Positions 27,186-37,167 of a stretch of 64,000 nt of DNA are shown piece after piece (the stretch's first letter is position 1; each line of letters opens with the position of its first letter). The stretch lies in contig NZ_RZNC01000002.1 in assembly GCF_004078655.1 (NCBI RefSeq), forward strand, positions 124,001-188,000, given 5' to 3'. This stretch comes from Labedella populi (GTDB lineage Bacteria; Actinomycetota; Actinomycetes; Actinomycetales; Microbacteriaceae). The notes under the pieces are model-generated. The model ran no database searches, was not told the origin of the DNA, and saw only the letters and a program-made list of their open reading frames with translations. Both the position numbers and the translations under genes were made by a program.

Positions 27186-28916
27186 ATGGCCCAGAATTCT
27201 GTATCCCGGTCCAACAAGATCGGTCCGGAGGAGCGAGCCGCGGCGATCGAGGCTCTGAAGTCCAAAGAGCTCGACATTCTCGTCGTCGGTGGCGGGATCG
27301 TGGGCACGGGTGCCGCGCTCGACGCCGTCACGCGCGGTCTCTCGACGGGGCTCCTCGAGGCCCGGGACTGGGCCAGCGGCACGTCGAGCCGGTCGTCGAA
27401 GCTCGTCCACGGCGGAATCCGTTACCTCGAGCAACTGGACTTCGGTCTCGTGCGCGAAGCGCTCATCGAGCGCGGTCTCCTCCTGCAGCGGATCGCACCC
27501 CACCTCGTCAAGCCCGTGCGCTTCCTCTACCCGCTCACGAAGCCCGTGTGGGAGCGCTTCTACATCGGTGCCGGCATGTTCCTTTACGACATCTTCAGCT
27601 ACTCCGGCGGCCGCCCGCCCGGTGTCCCGCACCACCGCCACCTGACGAAGCGCCAGATCCAGCGCTCGATCCCGTCGCTCGCCGCGAATGCCTTCACCGG
27701 GGGGCTCACGTATTACGACGCCCAGGTGGACGACGCCCGCTACGTGTCCTCGCTCGCCCGCACGGCATCGTTCTACGGCGCGCACGTCGCGAGCCGCGTG
27801 CGAGTGGAGGGTTTCGTGAAGGTCGGCCAGCGCGTCGTCGGAGTCGAGGCGCACGATCTGCAGTCGGGGGAGCGCTTCGAGATCCGGGCGAAGCAGGTCG
27901 TGAACGCGACCGGCGTGTGGACGGATGACACCCAGGCGATGGTCGGCGAGCGCGGCCAGTTCAAGGTGCGTGCGTCGAAGGGTGTGCACTTGCTCGTGCC
28001 GCGGGATCGCTTCCAGTCCACGATGGGGATGATCCTGCGCACGGAGAAGAGCGTGCTCTTCGTCATCCCGTGGGGTCGCCATTGGATCATCGGGACGACG
28101 GACACCGACTGGAACCTCGACAAGGCGCACCCGGCAGCGACGGCGGCGGACATCGACTACATCCTCGAGCACGTCAACCAGGTGCTCGCCGTCCCGCTCA
28201 CGAGGGAGGACGTCGAGGGTGTGTACGCGGGGCTGCGGCCTCTGCTCGCCGGTGAGAGCGATCAGACCTCGAAGCTCTCGCGTGAGCACATCGTGACGCA
28301 CTCGGTCCCGGGGCTCGTCGTCGTCGCCGGCGGGAAGTGGACGACCTACCGGGTCATGGCGAAGGACGCGATCGACGCTGCCGCCGACGCCCTGGACGGG
28401 AAGATCCCGCCGTCGACGACGCAGGACATCGCGCTCCTCGGAGCCGAGGGTTACCAGGCAGCGTGGAACAAGCGCGGCAAGATCGCGCGGGCATTCGGCG
28501 TGCACAAGGTCCGTATCGAGCACCTCCTCAACCGCTACGGCGTGCTGACCGACGAACTGCTCGACCTCGTGAGGTCGCGGCCGGAGCTCGCGGAGCCGCT
28601 GCCGGGCGCCGACGACTACATCCAGGCGGAGGTCGTCTACGCGGCCTCGCACGAGGGTGCGCTCCACCTCGAGGACGTGCTGGCTCGACGGACGCGTATC
28701 TCGATCGAGGCGTGGGACCGAGGCGTCTCCGCGGCACCCGTGGCGGCGGGCCTCATGGCCGAGGTGCTCGGCTGGGACGAGGAGCGCACGGAGAGCGAAG
28801 TGCAGAACTACCTCAAGCGCGTCGCCGCCGAGCGCCTCTCGCAGGAGCAGCCGGACGATGCCGCAGCGGATCGCGTCCGCCTCGAGGCCCCGGACATCGC
28901 CTCCGTCACCGAATAA
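27186..28916 (+). CDS. glpD: Glycerol-3-phosphate dehydrogenase (FAD-dependent, aerobic)
   Basis: Membrane-associated flavoenzyme oxidising glycerol-3-phosphate to DHAP and feeding electrons to quinone. The 576-aa protein has the N-terminal FAD site VVGGGIVGTGAALDAV, then SSRSSKLVHGGIRYLEQ, NATGVWTD, and GGKWTTYRVMAKDA. The C-terminal domain (about 390-545) is the GlpD_C helical region. ATG 27186 preferred over the adjacent ATG 27183 because GGAGG then lies at a better distance. A TAGCGT hexamer (27134-27139) overlaps the guaB3 stop and may be its -10. The nearby GDPD enzyme (36075) could supply glycerol-3-phosphate. Confidence 0.95.
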   Translation: MAQNSVSRSNKIGPEERAAAIEALKSKELDILVVGGGIVGTGAALDAVTRGLSTGLLEARDWASGTSSRSSKLVHGGIRYLEQLDFGLVREALIERGLLLQRIAPHLVKPVRFLYPLTKPVWERFYIGAGMFLYDIFSYSGGRPPGVPHHRHLTKRQIQRSIPSLAANAFTGGLTYYDAQVDDARYVSSLARTASFYGAHVASRVRVEGFVKVGQRVVGVEAHDLQSGERFEIRAKQVVNATGVWTDDTQAMVGERGQFKVRASKGVHLLVPRDRFQSTMGMILRTEKSVLFVIPWGRHWIIGTTDTDWNLDKAHPAATAADIDYILEHVNQVLAVPLTREDVEGVYAGLRPLLAGESDQTSKLSREHIVTHSVPGLVVVAGGKWTTYRVMAKDAIDAAADALDGKIPPSTTQDIALLGAEGYQAAWNKRGKIARAFGVHKVRIEHLLNRYGVLTDELLDLVRSRPELAEPLPGADDYIQAEVVYAASHEGALHLEDVLARRTRISIEAWDRGVSAAPVAAGLMAEVLGWDEERTESEVQNYLKRVAAERLSQEQPDDAAADRVRLEAPDIASVTE

Positions 28917-28921
28917 CCCAA

Positions 28922-28967
28922 AGAGCTACACCCGCACGAGGGCGCCAGGTCTACCGGGCGCCCTCGT
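28922..28967 (-). repeat. Left inverted repeat and hairpin framing the DUF559/AbiEi-like gene
   Basis: Starts 5 bp after the glpD stop. An outer tail AGAGCTACACCCGC (28922-28935) is followed by an 11-bp hairpin (28936-28946 / 28957-28967). The first 26 bp (28922-28947) recur exactly, inverted, at 30041-30066. The hairpin may serve as terminator for glpD and the convergent gene, whose stop lies in its loop. Confidence 0.8.
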
Positions 28968-29898
28968 TGCCGCCCAGGCGCCGTCGGGGAGCTCCTGCGC
29001 GACTGACGAGGTCGAGGAGCCGAGGAGCGGGCCCGGTGAGATCGTCCCAGGTCGCGCGCACGACGCGGAGCCCCACGGCTCTGAGGCGGTCCTCGCGGCG
29101 CTTCTCGCGCCAGACCACGTCCTCAGGGCTGCCACCGGTGTACTCGAGAGTCGCATATTTCCGGAAGCCGTCGAACTCGAGGACGATCCCGGCGTCCAAC
29201 CAGGCGAAGTCGACGTACCCGACGAGTCCGTCGCTGTCGTCGATGCGATGTTGAAGGGTCGGAGCGACGAACCCGGCATCGTGAAGGAGCAGGCGGACGA
29301 ACGATTCTCCGCCGTTCGCGGCGTCGGGGGCGACGATAGCGAGCAGTGCCCGCGACTGGTGCGAACCGCGACCGGTTCCGAGTCGACGATCCTCCTCGAG
29401 CAGGCGGTCGGTGGTCGTGTGGCCGAGTCGCACGGCGTGATCCGCCATGGACAGTGCGGATGCGCGGGAACCGGTCCGCGCGACGTCGACGATCGTCCGC
29501 TCGAGACTCGTGCAGCGGACACCGTCGATCACGTCGACCTCCGGCGGGTGGGATGTGCGGTGGCGCGTGTAGACGCCGCTCGATCGCCCGCCGCCACGTT
29601 CGGAGACGACGGTGTGGACGGTCTCGGGCCAACCGCCCACGATCGGGAGGCGTCTCATCGCGGCCGCCGAGTAGTGGCTGAGAGTCGGTGTCGTGGGAGA
29701 GCAGGCGAGAGTCGCGTGTATGAAGGCGCGATAGCGCTCATCATGACCCATCGCTGCCCAGTCGCTCGTCGGAATGTACACGCCGCGACGTACGCGCTGC
29801 AGGTCGAGTCTCGTGTCGGTCGGCCGCGCGCGGCCACCCGTGCGTCGTGAGGAGGACAGCTCGAAGGGGATGTGCGGTGATTCGAAGAGTGATGGCAT
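28951..29898 (-). CDS. AbiEi-antitoxin-like / DUF559 nuclease-fold protein
   Basis: A 315-aa protein of a type frequent in actinobacterial accessory regions. The N-terminal half (about 25-150) resembles the AbiEi-type wHTH/antitoxin region (RVRRGVYIPTSDW, TPTLSHYSAAAMRRLPI, GVRCTSLERTIVDVAR). The C-terminal part (about 205-300) resembles the DUF559/Vsr-like PD-(D/E)XK fold: VDFAWLDAGIVLEFDG gives Asp and Glu in the expected places, then KRREDRLRAVGLRVVRATWDDL. No partner toxin gene is adjacent. ATG at 29898; no strong ribosome site. A perfect inverted repeat frames it. Role could be defence, DNA repair or a selfish element; not decided. Confidence 0.7.
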   Translation of the reverse strand: MPSLFESPHIPFELSSSRRTGGRARPTDTRLDLQRVRRGVYIPTSDWAAMGHDERYRAFIHATLACSPTTPTLSHYSAAAMRRLPIVGGWPETVHTVVSERGGGRSSGVYTRHRTSHPPEVDVIDGVRCTSLERTIVDVARTGSRASALSMADHAVRLGHTTTDRLLEEDRRLGTGRGSHQSRALLAIVAPDAANGGESFVRLLLHDAGFVAPTLQHRIDDSDGLVGYVDFAWLDAGIVLEFDGFRKYATLEYTGGSPEDVVWREKRREDRLRAVGLRVVRATWDDLTGPAPRLLDLVSRAGAPRRRLGGNEGAR

Positions 29899-30021
29899 GC
29901 CGGGAGGATGGCGGTGCTCGTCGCCGGCGTGTCATGAGTCGGCGGAGATGGGTGTGGATGGCGTGCCGGTGACGGTGTGAACGACGGGTTCGCATTCGCT
30001 GCGAGGGCACCTCCTTGGTAG

Positions 30022-30066
30022 TGAGGGCGCTCGTTGTATGTGGCGCCCTCGTGCGGGTGTAGCTCT
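30022..30066 (+). repeat. Right inverted repeat and hairpin framing the DUF559/AbiEi-like gene
   Basis: A hairpin (GAGGGCGC 30023-30030 with GCGCCCTC 30043-30050) followed by the outer tail GCGGGTGTAGCTCT (30053-30066). Bases 30041-30066 are the exact reverse complement of 28922-28947. Between the gene start (29898) and this repeat I see no other gene; a minus-strand reading across 29741-30253 looks like a shadow. Confidence 0.8.
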
Positions 30067-30133
30067 GTGGGGGAGTTCGCGCGCGGCGTACGGCGTGAGG
30101 CGGCGCGGCGGACGGGCGGCGGCGGCGGGCGGG

Positions 30134-30139
30134 TAGGCT
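30134..30139 (+). promoter_or_regulatory. -10 element TAGGCT for the khtT-khtU-surf1 unit
   Basis: TAGGCT lies 28 nt before the ATG at 30168. AGAAGGAG (30153-30160) then serves as ribosome site, so this gene has a conventional short leader. Confidence 0.5.
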
Positions 30140-30167
30140 GGACTCACTCGAGAGAAGGAGTGGTGCG

Positions 30168-30695
30168 ATGGTCGACGTTCGGAGGGTCAAGCTCCCCGGT
30201 GTCGGTGTCCTGCACTCCTTCATCACCGACGACGGCGGCAAGGTCGGAGTCATCGCCCATCGTTCCGGTCACAGCGACCTCATCACCTTCTCGGACGATG
30301 AGGACGGCTCCGACGCCACGAAGGTATCGCTCCGGCTCTCGGAGGACGAGGCGCACACCCTCGCCGAACTCCTCGGCGGAACGCGGATCACCGAGTCGCT
30401 GACGGCGCTCGATCAGCTCCCGGGGCTCTCGATCGACTGGTTCACGGTCGACTACGAGGACCACATCGCGGGGCAGCCCCTCGGCGATCCCGCTGAGCAC
30501 GGCATCATCGGCCTGACGGTCGTCGCGGTCGTCCGCGGCGAGTCGACGAACCCGGCACCCGCGGCGGACTTCCGTGTCTTCCCCGGCGACATCCTCGTCG
30601 TGGCCGGCAGTCCCGAGAAGGTGGCGAAGGCGTTCTCGTTCTTCCGCACGGGAGAGGCGAAGAAGGCCCCCGTCGACGTGTCGCCCGGGAACTAG
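30168..30695 (+). CDS. khtT: TrkA-C domain regulatory subunit of a cation:proton antiporter (KhtT-like)
   Basis: A 175-aa soluble protein. The C-terminal half (about 95-165) is a TrkA-C (RCK-C) domain: GIIGLTVVAVVRGESTNPAPAADFRVFPGDILVVAGSPE. The N-terminal half is a KhtT-type extension. It lies 3 nt upstream of a CPA2 antiporter, the KhtT-KhtU arrangement known for K+/H+ exchange. It probably senses a nucleotide or pH and gates the antiporter. Confidence 0.8.
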   Translation: MVDVRRVKLPGVGVLHSFITDDGGKVGVIAHRSGHSDLITFSDDEDGSDATKVSLRLSEDEAHTLAELLGGTRITESLTALDQLPGLSIDWFTVDYEDHIAGQPLGDPAEHGIIGLTVVAVVRGESTNPAPAADFRVFPGDILVVAGSPEKVAKAFSFFRTGEAKKAPVDVSPGN

Positions 30696-30698
30696 CGC

Positions 30699-32063
30699 AT
30701 GCCGCTTGCCGCCGCCGTCGAGGGATCGCACTTCGGCGCCGACATGGTCGTCGTCGGGCTCCTGTTCGTCCTCGCCTGGGGGCTCGGTCGACTCGGGAAG
30801 CTCATCGGCCTCCCGGCCATCCCCGTCTACATGCTCGTCGGTCTGCTCGCGTCCCCCTACACCGGGTGGTTCCCCCTCGACCTCGACGGCGACTACATCG
30901 GCCTCATCGCGGTCATGGGGCTCGTCCTCCTGCTGTTCAACCTCGGGCTCGAATTCGATCAGGACGAGTTCTTCGGAAACGCCGGCAAGCTGCTCGTCTC
31001 CGGCGGGACGTACATCCTCGTCAACATGGCGGTCGGCCTGGGGTTCGGTTTCCTCGTCGGGTGGGGAACTCCGGAGGCGCTCATCATCGCGGGCATCACC
31101 GCCACGTCCTCGAGCGCCATCGTGACGAAGCTCCTCATCGAGCTCGGCCGCCTCACGAATCGCGAGACGCCCATGATCCTCGGCATCACCGTCGTCGAGG
31201 ACGTGTTCATCGCGATCTACCTCGCCATCGTCGGTGTCGTGCTCTCGGGCGAGACCGAACTCTGGCCGGTCGTCGGACGCCTCGCGCTGTCCTTCACCTT
31301 CATCGTCGTGATGTTCGCGCTCGCCCGCTTCGGCGGGCGGATCGTCTCGCGGCTCATGCGCACGAAGGACGACGAGCTGTTCACGATCCTGTTCTTCGGG
31401 CTCGCCGTCCTCTTCGGAGGCATCGGCGAGCTCCTCGGCGTGACCGACGCCATCGGTGCATTCCTCATCGGTCTCGTCCTCGGTGCCACGCGTTTCCGCA
31501 ACCGGATCGAGACGATCGCCGTGCCGCTGCGTGACGTCTTCGGCGCATTCTTCTTCCTCAACTTCGGACTCGCCCTCGACGCCTCGGCGTTCGGCGGCGT
31601 CCTCGTCCCCGTCCTCGGCGCGGTGCTCATGACCGTCGTGCTCAACATCATCGCGGGACAGGTGGTCGCGAGACTCAACGGTCTCGGGGCGCAGGAGGGC
31701 ATCAACACGACGGTCATCCTTCAGAACCGGGGAGAGTTCGCGCTCATCCTCGCGACGCTCTCGCTCTCGGCGGGACTGGACGAACGCATCCAGCCGTTCG
31801 CGGGGCTCTATGTCCTGATCCTGTCGATCGGCGGTCCCATGCTCGCAGCGCAGTCCGAGCGCATCGGGGAGTTGCTGCTCCCGTCGCGTCGTCGGCGTCG
31901 TCGGCGTCGTCGCGCGTCGCTCCTCGGAGCGGGGGAGCCTGCTCGACGGACACCTCGAGGAGACGCGATGTCGGCGGAGGACATCGCCCTCGTCGAAGCG
32001 GCCATGGCGGGAGACCTCGACGATCGCGACGGGCGAGAACGGGACGGGCACGCGAATGGTTGA
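30699..32063 (+). CDS. khtU: CPA2-family cation:proton antiporter (KhtU-like)
   Basis: A 454-aa membrane protein with about 12-13 helices of the Na+/H+ exchanger (CPA2) fold. Early helices include IPVYMLVGLLASPYTGW and LLLFNLGLEFDQDEF; mid-protein GITATSSSAIVTKLL is the conserved unwound region. Unlike KefB/C it has no C-terminal RCK domain; the adjacent gene supplies one. After the last helix a run of nine arginines begins a basic and then acidic cytoplasmic tail. Overlaps the next gene by 8 bp. Confidence 0.85.
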   Translation: MPLAAAVEGSHFGADMVVVGLLFVLAWGLGRLGKLIGLPAIPVYMLVGLLASPYTGWFPLDLDGDYIGLIAVMGLVLLLFNLGLEFDQDEFFGNAGKLLVSGGTYILVNMAVGLGFGFLVGWGTPEALIIAGITATSSSAIVTKLLIELGRLTNRETPMILGITVVEDVFIAIYLAIVGVVLSGETELWPVVGRLALSFTFIVVMFALARFGGRIVSRLMRTKDDELFTILFFGLAVLFGGIGELLGVTDAIGAFLIGLVLGATRFRNRIETIAVPLRDVFGAFFFLNFGLALDASAFGGVLVPVLGAVLMTVVLNIIAGQVVARLNGLGAQEGINTTVILQNRGEFALILATLSLSAGLDERIQPFAGLYVLILSIGGPMLAAQSERIGELLLPSRRRRRRRRRASLLGAGEPARRTPRGDAMSAEDIALVEAAMAGDLDDRDGRERDGHANG

Positions 32064-32904
32064 CGCGGCGACGGACGACCGGGTCGTCCCGGAGGCGCCC
32101 CTGTGGCGGACGCTCGTGCGCCCGCGGTGGCTTGCTCTCCTCGCGCTCGCGCTCGTCATCGCCGCGGCCTTCGCGGCCCTCGGGCAGTGGCAGCTCTCCC
32201 GCGCGGTGGACTCGAACGATCCCGGGTTGTCCATCGGCGTCGACGAGAGCCCGACTCCGGTCGAGGACGTCGTGCGACCCGGCGAGCCGATCCGCACCGA
32301 CGACGTCGGTCGGCTCGTCGACGCCACCGGCCAGTGGGTGCCGGGCGACTTCCTCGTGATCTCCGACCGAGTGAACGACGGACGCACGGGCTGGTGGGTC
32401 GCAGGCCACCTCGCGACGGGTGCGGACGCCGACGGTCCCTCTCTCGCCGTCGCTCTCGGCTGGAGCGCCGAGGAGGGGACGGCGAGGCGAGTCACCGAGG
32501 AATGGAACGCGGGCGGCGCGCCGACGGGCGTCGTCACCCTCACGGGGCGCATCGTCGACTCGGAGGCGCCGGAGCTGCCCGATGAGGACGCCGCGGATCC
32601 CTTCACGATGACGACGCTGTCGGAAGCGGCTCTCGTCAACATCTGGCGCGAGACCGCCTCTCCCGACATCTACGGCGTGAATCTCATCTCTGCGGCTGCC
32701 CCGAACGGACTCGAGTCGATCTTCTCCCCACGACCCGAGGCGCAGACGACGCTCAACTGGCTGAACGTGTTCTACGCCCTCGAGTGGGTCGTCTTCGCGG
32801 GCTTCGCCGTCTACTTCTGGTACCGCCTCGGCCGCGACGCGTGGGAGCGCGAGGCCGAGGAGAAGGTGCTCGCCGAGTCGACGCTCGCTGAGTCCTCCTC
32901 GTGA
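32056..32904 (+). CDS. SURF1-family cytochrome oxidase biogenesis protein
   Basis: A 282-aa protein of the SURF1 family, which helps insert heme into aa3-type oxidase. N- and C-terminal membrane helices (about 22-42 and 235-257) enclose an extracytoplasmic domain. The SURF1 mark GQWQLSRA follows the first helix, and [11 protein letters not shown] and a late [12 protein letters not shown] fit the family. The 8-bp overlap with the antiporter gene suggests co-translation. Confidence 0.85.
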   Translation: MVDAATDDRVVPEAPLWRTLVRPRWLALLALALVIAAAFAALGQWQLSRAVDSNDPGLSIGVDESPTPVEDVVRPGEPIRTDDVGRLVDATGQWVPGDFLVISDRVNDGRTGWWVAGHLATGADADGPSLAVALGWSAEEGTARRVTEEWNAGGAPTGVVTLTGRIVDSEAPELPDEDAADPFTMTTLSEAALVNIWRETASPDIYGVNLISAAAPNGLESIFSPRPEAQTTLNWLNVFYALEWVVFAGFAVYFWYRLGRDAWEREAEEKVLAESTLAESSS

Positions 32905-32927
32905 CGGGCCTCGCGGTCGGGGGCGAC

Positions 32928-32933
32928 TAAACT
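32928..32933 (+). promoter_or_regulatory. -10 element TAAACT for DUF3817-guaA
   Basis: TAAACT ends 6 nt before the ATG at 32940, fitting a leaderless transcript. Confidence 0.5.
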
Positions 32934-32939
32934 GGCAGC

Positions 32940-33379
32940 ATGCCCCTCGAACCACGCGAAAGCGATCTGCCGCGCGTCCGCGGCGCGCTTCGCTTCTACA
33001 CGGTCGCGTCGATCATCACGGGCGTCATGCTCCTGCTCCTGTGCCTCGAGATGATCGTCAAGTACGGCCTCGGCTACGAGCTCGAACTCGCCGGACCCTA
33101 CGGCTTCCTCGCTTTCGTCCCCCGGGAGACGGCCGTCGCCGTCAACCTGTCGACCGGCATCCTCATCGCCCACGGTTGGTTCTACGTGGTCTACCTCTTC
33201 AGCGATTTCCGGCTCTGGTCGCTCATGCGCTGGCCGTTCTGGAAGTTCCTGCTCATCGCCGCGGGCGGCATCGTCCCGCTGCTCTCCTTCTTCCTCGAGG
33301 CCCGGATCGGGCGCGAGGTCACCTCGTACCTCGAACGCCGATCCGCGGCGTCGACCCCGTCAGTGGAGGCCACGACAGC

Positions 33380-33383
<4 letters not shown>
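32940..33383 (+). CDS. DUF3817 membrane protein
   Basis: A 147-aa protein with three to four helices of the DUF3817 family, nearly always found next to guaA in actinobacteria. Segments [20 protein letters not shown] and [16 protein letters not shown] fit the family. Overlaps guaA by 4 bp (ATGA). Function unknown; the constant linkage hints at a link to guanine nucleotide metabolism or mere operon history. Confidence 0.85.
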
Positions 33384-34966
<1,583 letters not shown>

Positions 34967-35018
34967 TCCCGCCCCGCGCCTGATTCGGGCTGTGCCGGAC
35001 ACGGAGCGCGGGAGCACA

Positions 35019-35057
35019 ACACGAAGGGCCGGGAGAGGATCTCCCGGCCCTTCGTGT
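35019..35057. terminator. Bidirectional terminator between guaA and the BI-1-like gene
   Basis: An 18-bp perfect stem (35019-35036 / 35040-35057) with a 3-nt loop between two convergent genes. Confidence 0.85.
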
Positions 35058-35073
35058 GTGCGGTGACGACGCG

Positions 35074-35877
35074 TCAGTCGCGAGCGATCGCGAACATGCG
35101 CAGCAGCTCCATGTAGAGCCAGATGACAGTGACCATGATGCCGAAGGCGCCGGTCCAGCCGTACTTGCGGGGAGCGCGGTTGCGCACGCCCTGCTGGATC
35201 ATGTCGAAGTCGAGCACGAGCGAGTACGCGGCCATGAGGACCACGAAGACTCCGAGGATGAGACCGAGCGGGATGCCCATGATCTCGACCTCGCTGCGGA
35301 GACCGAAGGGGCTGTCGATCGCGCCGAACATGACGAGACCCACGTTGACGAGCGAGAAGACGGCGTAGCCCACCATCGCGATGAGGAAGATCTTCGTCGC
35401 CCGCTTCGAGGCGCGGATCTTGCCGCTCGCGAAGAGCGCCAGGGTCACACCGACGACGACGAGGGTCGCGATGACGGCCTGGCTCACGATGCCGGGCCAC
35501 TGCAGCTCGAAGATGCTCGAGATACCGCCGACGAAGAGGCCCTGGGCGCCCGCGTACGACAGGATGAGCGCGGGTGACGGCTCGCGCTTGAAGATGTTGA
35601 CGAGGGCGAGCACGAAGCCCACGATCGCCGCGGGGATCGCGAGTGCCGGGAAGATCCAGCCGACGACGGCGGTGACGAGGAGAACACCGAACGAGATGCC
35701 CGTCTTGGCGATGGTGTCCTCGACCGTCATCCGGTCGGTCTGCGTGGAGCCGGCCGCCGGGCGGTTGTACATCTGGACGAGTTCCTCGGCGCTGAGGCCT
35801 TGCTGCGCGTGGTTCAGCGTCGCAGCCTGACCCCCCTGGAACGCGTTGTTTCTAAAGGCGGGGTTGTTGGAAGCCAT
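35074..35877 (-). CDS. Bax inhibitor-1/YccA family membrane protein
   Basis: A 267-aa protein. About 70 polar residues (with SAEELVQMYNRPAA) precede seven predicted helices. This matches the BI-1/YccA-like group of actinobacteria. In other organisms such proteins are linked to calcium leak or membrane-protease control; the role here is unknown. ATG at 35877; the upstream region 35878-36061 holds no gene. Confidence 0.82.
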   Translation of the reverse strand: MASNNPAFRNNAFQGGQAATLNHAQQGLSAEELVQMYNRPAAGSTQTDRMTVEDTIAKTGISFGVLLVTAVVGWIFPALAIPAAIVGFVLALVNIFKREPSPALILSYAGAQGLFVGGISSIFELQWPGIVSQAVIATLVVVGVTLALFASGKIRASKRATKIFLIAMVGYAVFSLVNVGLVMFGAIDSPFGLRSEVEIMGIPLGLILGVFVVLMAAYSLVLDFDMIQQGVRNRAPRKYGWTGAFGIMVTVIWLYMELLRMFAIARD

Positions 35878-36061
35878 TGCTGTAGGTCCTACTCTCAGTC
35901 GGTGCGGCTGGGATGCGGCGCTTCCTGTGCGGGAGCGATGCGTCCACGCTATCCCACAACGCTGGGAGACCGCTTCCGATTCCCGCGCCATTCCGGGCCT
36001 CGACGGGGTTCGAGCGGAGGCGGGCTACCGGTTCGCACGCGGCCTCGCGAGGGTGACTCGT

Positions 36062-36067
36062 TAGTGT
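36062..36067 (+). promoter_or_regulatory. -10 element TAGTGT for the GDPD gene
   Basis: TAGTGT ends 7 nt before the ATG at 36075 and supports that start over the in-frame GTG at 36066. Confidence 0.45.
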
Positions 36068-36074
36068 GGGGAGC

Positions 36075-37106
36075 ATGCCGGCAGCCCCTCGAGAGAACCC
36101 CCTCGTCATCGGCCACCGCGGTGCTCCCGGGTACCGCCCGGAGCACAGCAGGTCGAGCTACGAACTCGCCTTCGCGCTCGGTGCCGACTCCGTCGAGCCG
36201 GATGTCGTCGCGACGAAGGATGGCGAGCTCGTCTTGCGGCATGAGAATGAGATCTCCGGTACGACCGACGTCGCCGAGCGCCCGGAGTTCGCCCATCTGC
36301 GCACGACCAAGAGGGTCGACGACGCGGAGCTCACGGGATGGTTCACGGAGGACTTCACATGGGAGGAGCTCGGCACGCTCACCGTGCGAGAGCGCATCCC
36401 CGGTGTCCGGCCGTCGTCGGCCTCCTTCGACGGGCGGCAGGGGATCCTCCGGCTGCGTGACCTCGTGGAGATCGTCGACGAGGCCTCCGACTCGCAGAGC
36501 CGGGAACTCGGGATGACCGTCGAACTCAAGCACGCCACGTACTTCGACGGCGTGGGCCTTCCCCTCGACGAACTCGTCGATGCCGAGTTGAGGCGCCTCG
36601 GATGGGGCGCCCGTCCCGAACTCATCGTGGAGAGCTTCGAGAAGACGGTGCTCTCGCGGCTCGCCGGCCGGGGCCTGTCCGCCGAGTACGTCTACCTGGT
36701 CGAGCGCTCCGGGGCCGCGGCCGATCTCGTCGCGCGCGACGGCGCCACCGCGAGGAGCTACGCCGACGAGCTGACGGACGCCGGCCTCGACGCCCTCGCC
36801 GGCCTCGTGGACGGGGTCAGCGCCGACAAGGCTCTCGTCCTCGCGCTCGACGACGACGGGATCGCCAACGGCACGACGGACCTCGTGTCGCGACTGCACG
36901 CTCGTGGCCTCCGGGCGTACTCCTGGACGCTCCGCCCCGAGAACCGCTTCCTGGCCGCGAACTTCCGGCGCGGCACGGCCGACGCGTTCGGTGACTGGCA
37001 GTCGGAGTTCGAGCTCGTGCTGCGCACGGGGATCGACGGCGTCTTCCTCGACCATCCGGACCTCGGCGTCGCCGCTCGCGACGCGCTCGCGGGTCGTCGC
37101 CCCTGA
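36075..37106 (+). CDS. Glycerophosphodiester phosphodiesterase family protein
   Basis: A 343-aa GDPD-family TIM barrel that would cleave glycerophosphodiesters to glycerol-3-phosphate and an alcohol. Catalytic and metal motifs are visible: IGHRGAPGYRPEHS (His17-Arg18), SVEPDVVATKDGELVLRHE, and the late VELKHATYF. No signal peptide is seen, so it is probably cytoplasmic. Its product is a substrate of GlpD (27186). Confidence 0.87.
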   Translation: MPAAPRENPLVIGHRGAPGYRPEHSRSSYELAFALGADSVEPDVVATKDGELVLRHENEISGTTDVAERPEFAHLRTTKRVDDAELTGWFTEDFTWEELGTLTVRERIPGVRPSSASFDGRQGILRLRDLVEIVDEASDSQSRELGMTVELKHATYFDGVGLPLDELVDAELRRLGWGARPELIVESFEKTVLSRLAGRGLSAEYVYLVERSGAAADLVARDGATARSYADELTDAGLDALAGLVDGVSADKALVLALDDDGIANGTTDLVSRLHARGLRAYSWTLRPENRFLAANFRRGTADAFGDWQSEFELVLRTGIDGVFLDHPDLGVAARDALAGRRP

Positions 37107-37152
37107 CATGACGGGGCGTGCACGGGACGGGGGGAGTGTCGGACCCCGCCGG

Positions 37153-37158
37153 TAGACT
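37153..37158 (+). promoter_or_regulatory. -10 element TAGACT for the UvrD/PcrA helicase gene
   Basis: TAGACT lies 9 nt before the ATG at 37168, slightly more than the usual 6-7 nt leaderless gap in this window. Confidence 0.4.
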
Positions 37159-37167
37159 GGAATCGAC

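Noticed and set aside
28922-30066. A classical insertion sequence
   Set aside because: Inverted ends exist, but there is no transposase and no clear target-site duplication at the borders (AACCCAA on the left, GTGGGGG on the right).
29741-30253. A 170-codon minus-strand ORF upstream of the DUF559 gene
   Set aside because: Composition (Thr/Arg/Pro/Ser-rich) is that of a shadow frame, it overlaps the start of khtT, and it includes the inverted repeat read in a chance frame.
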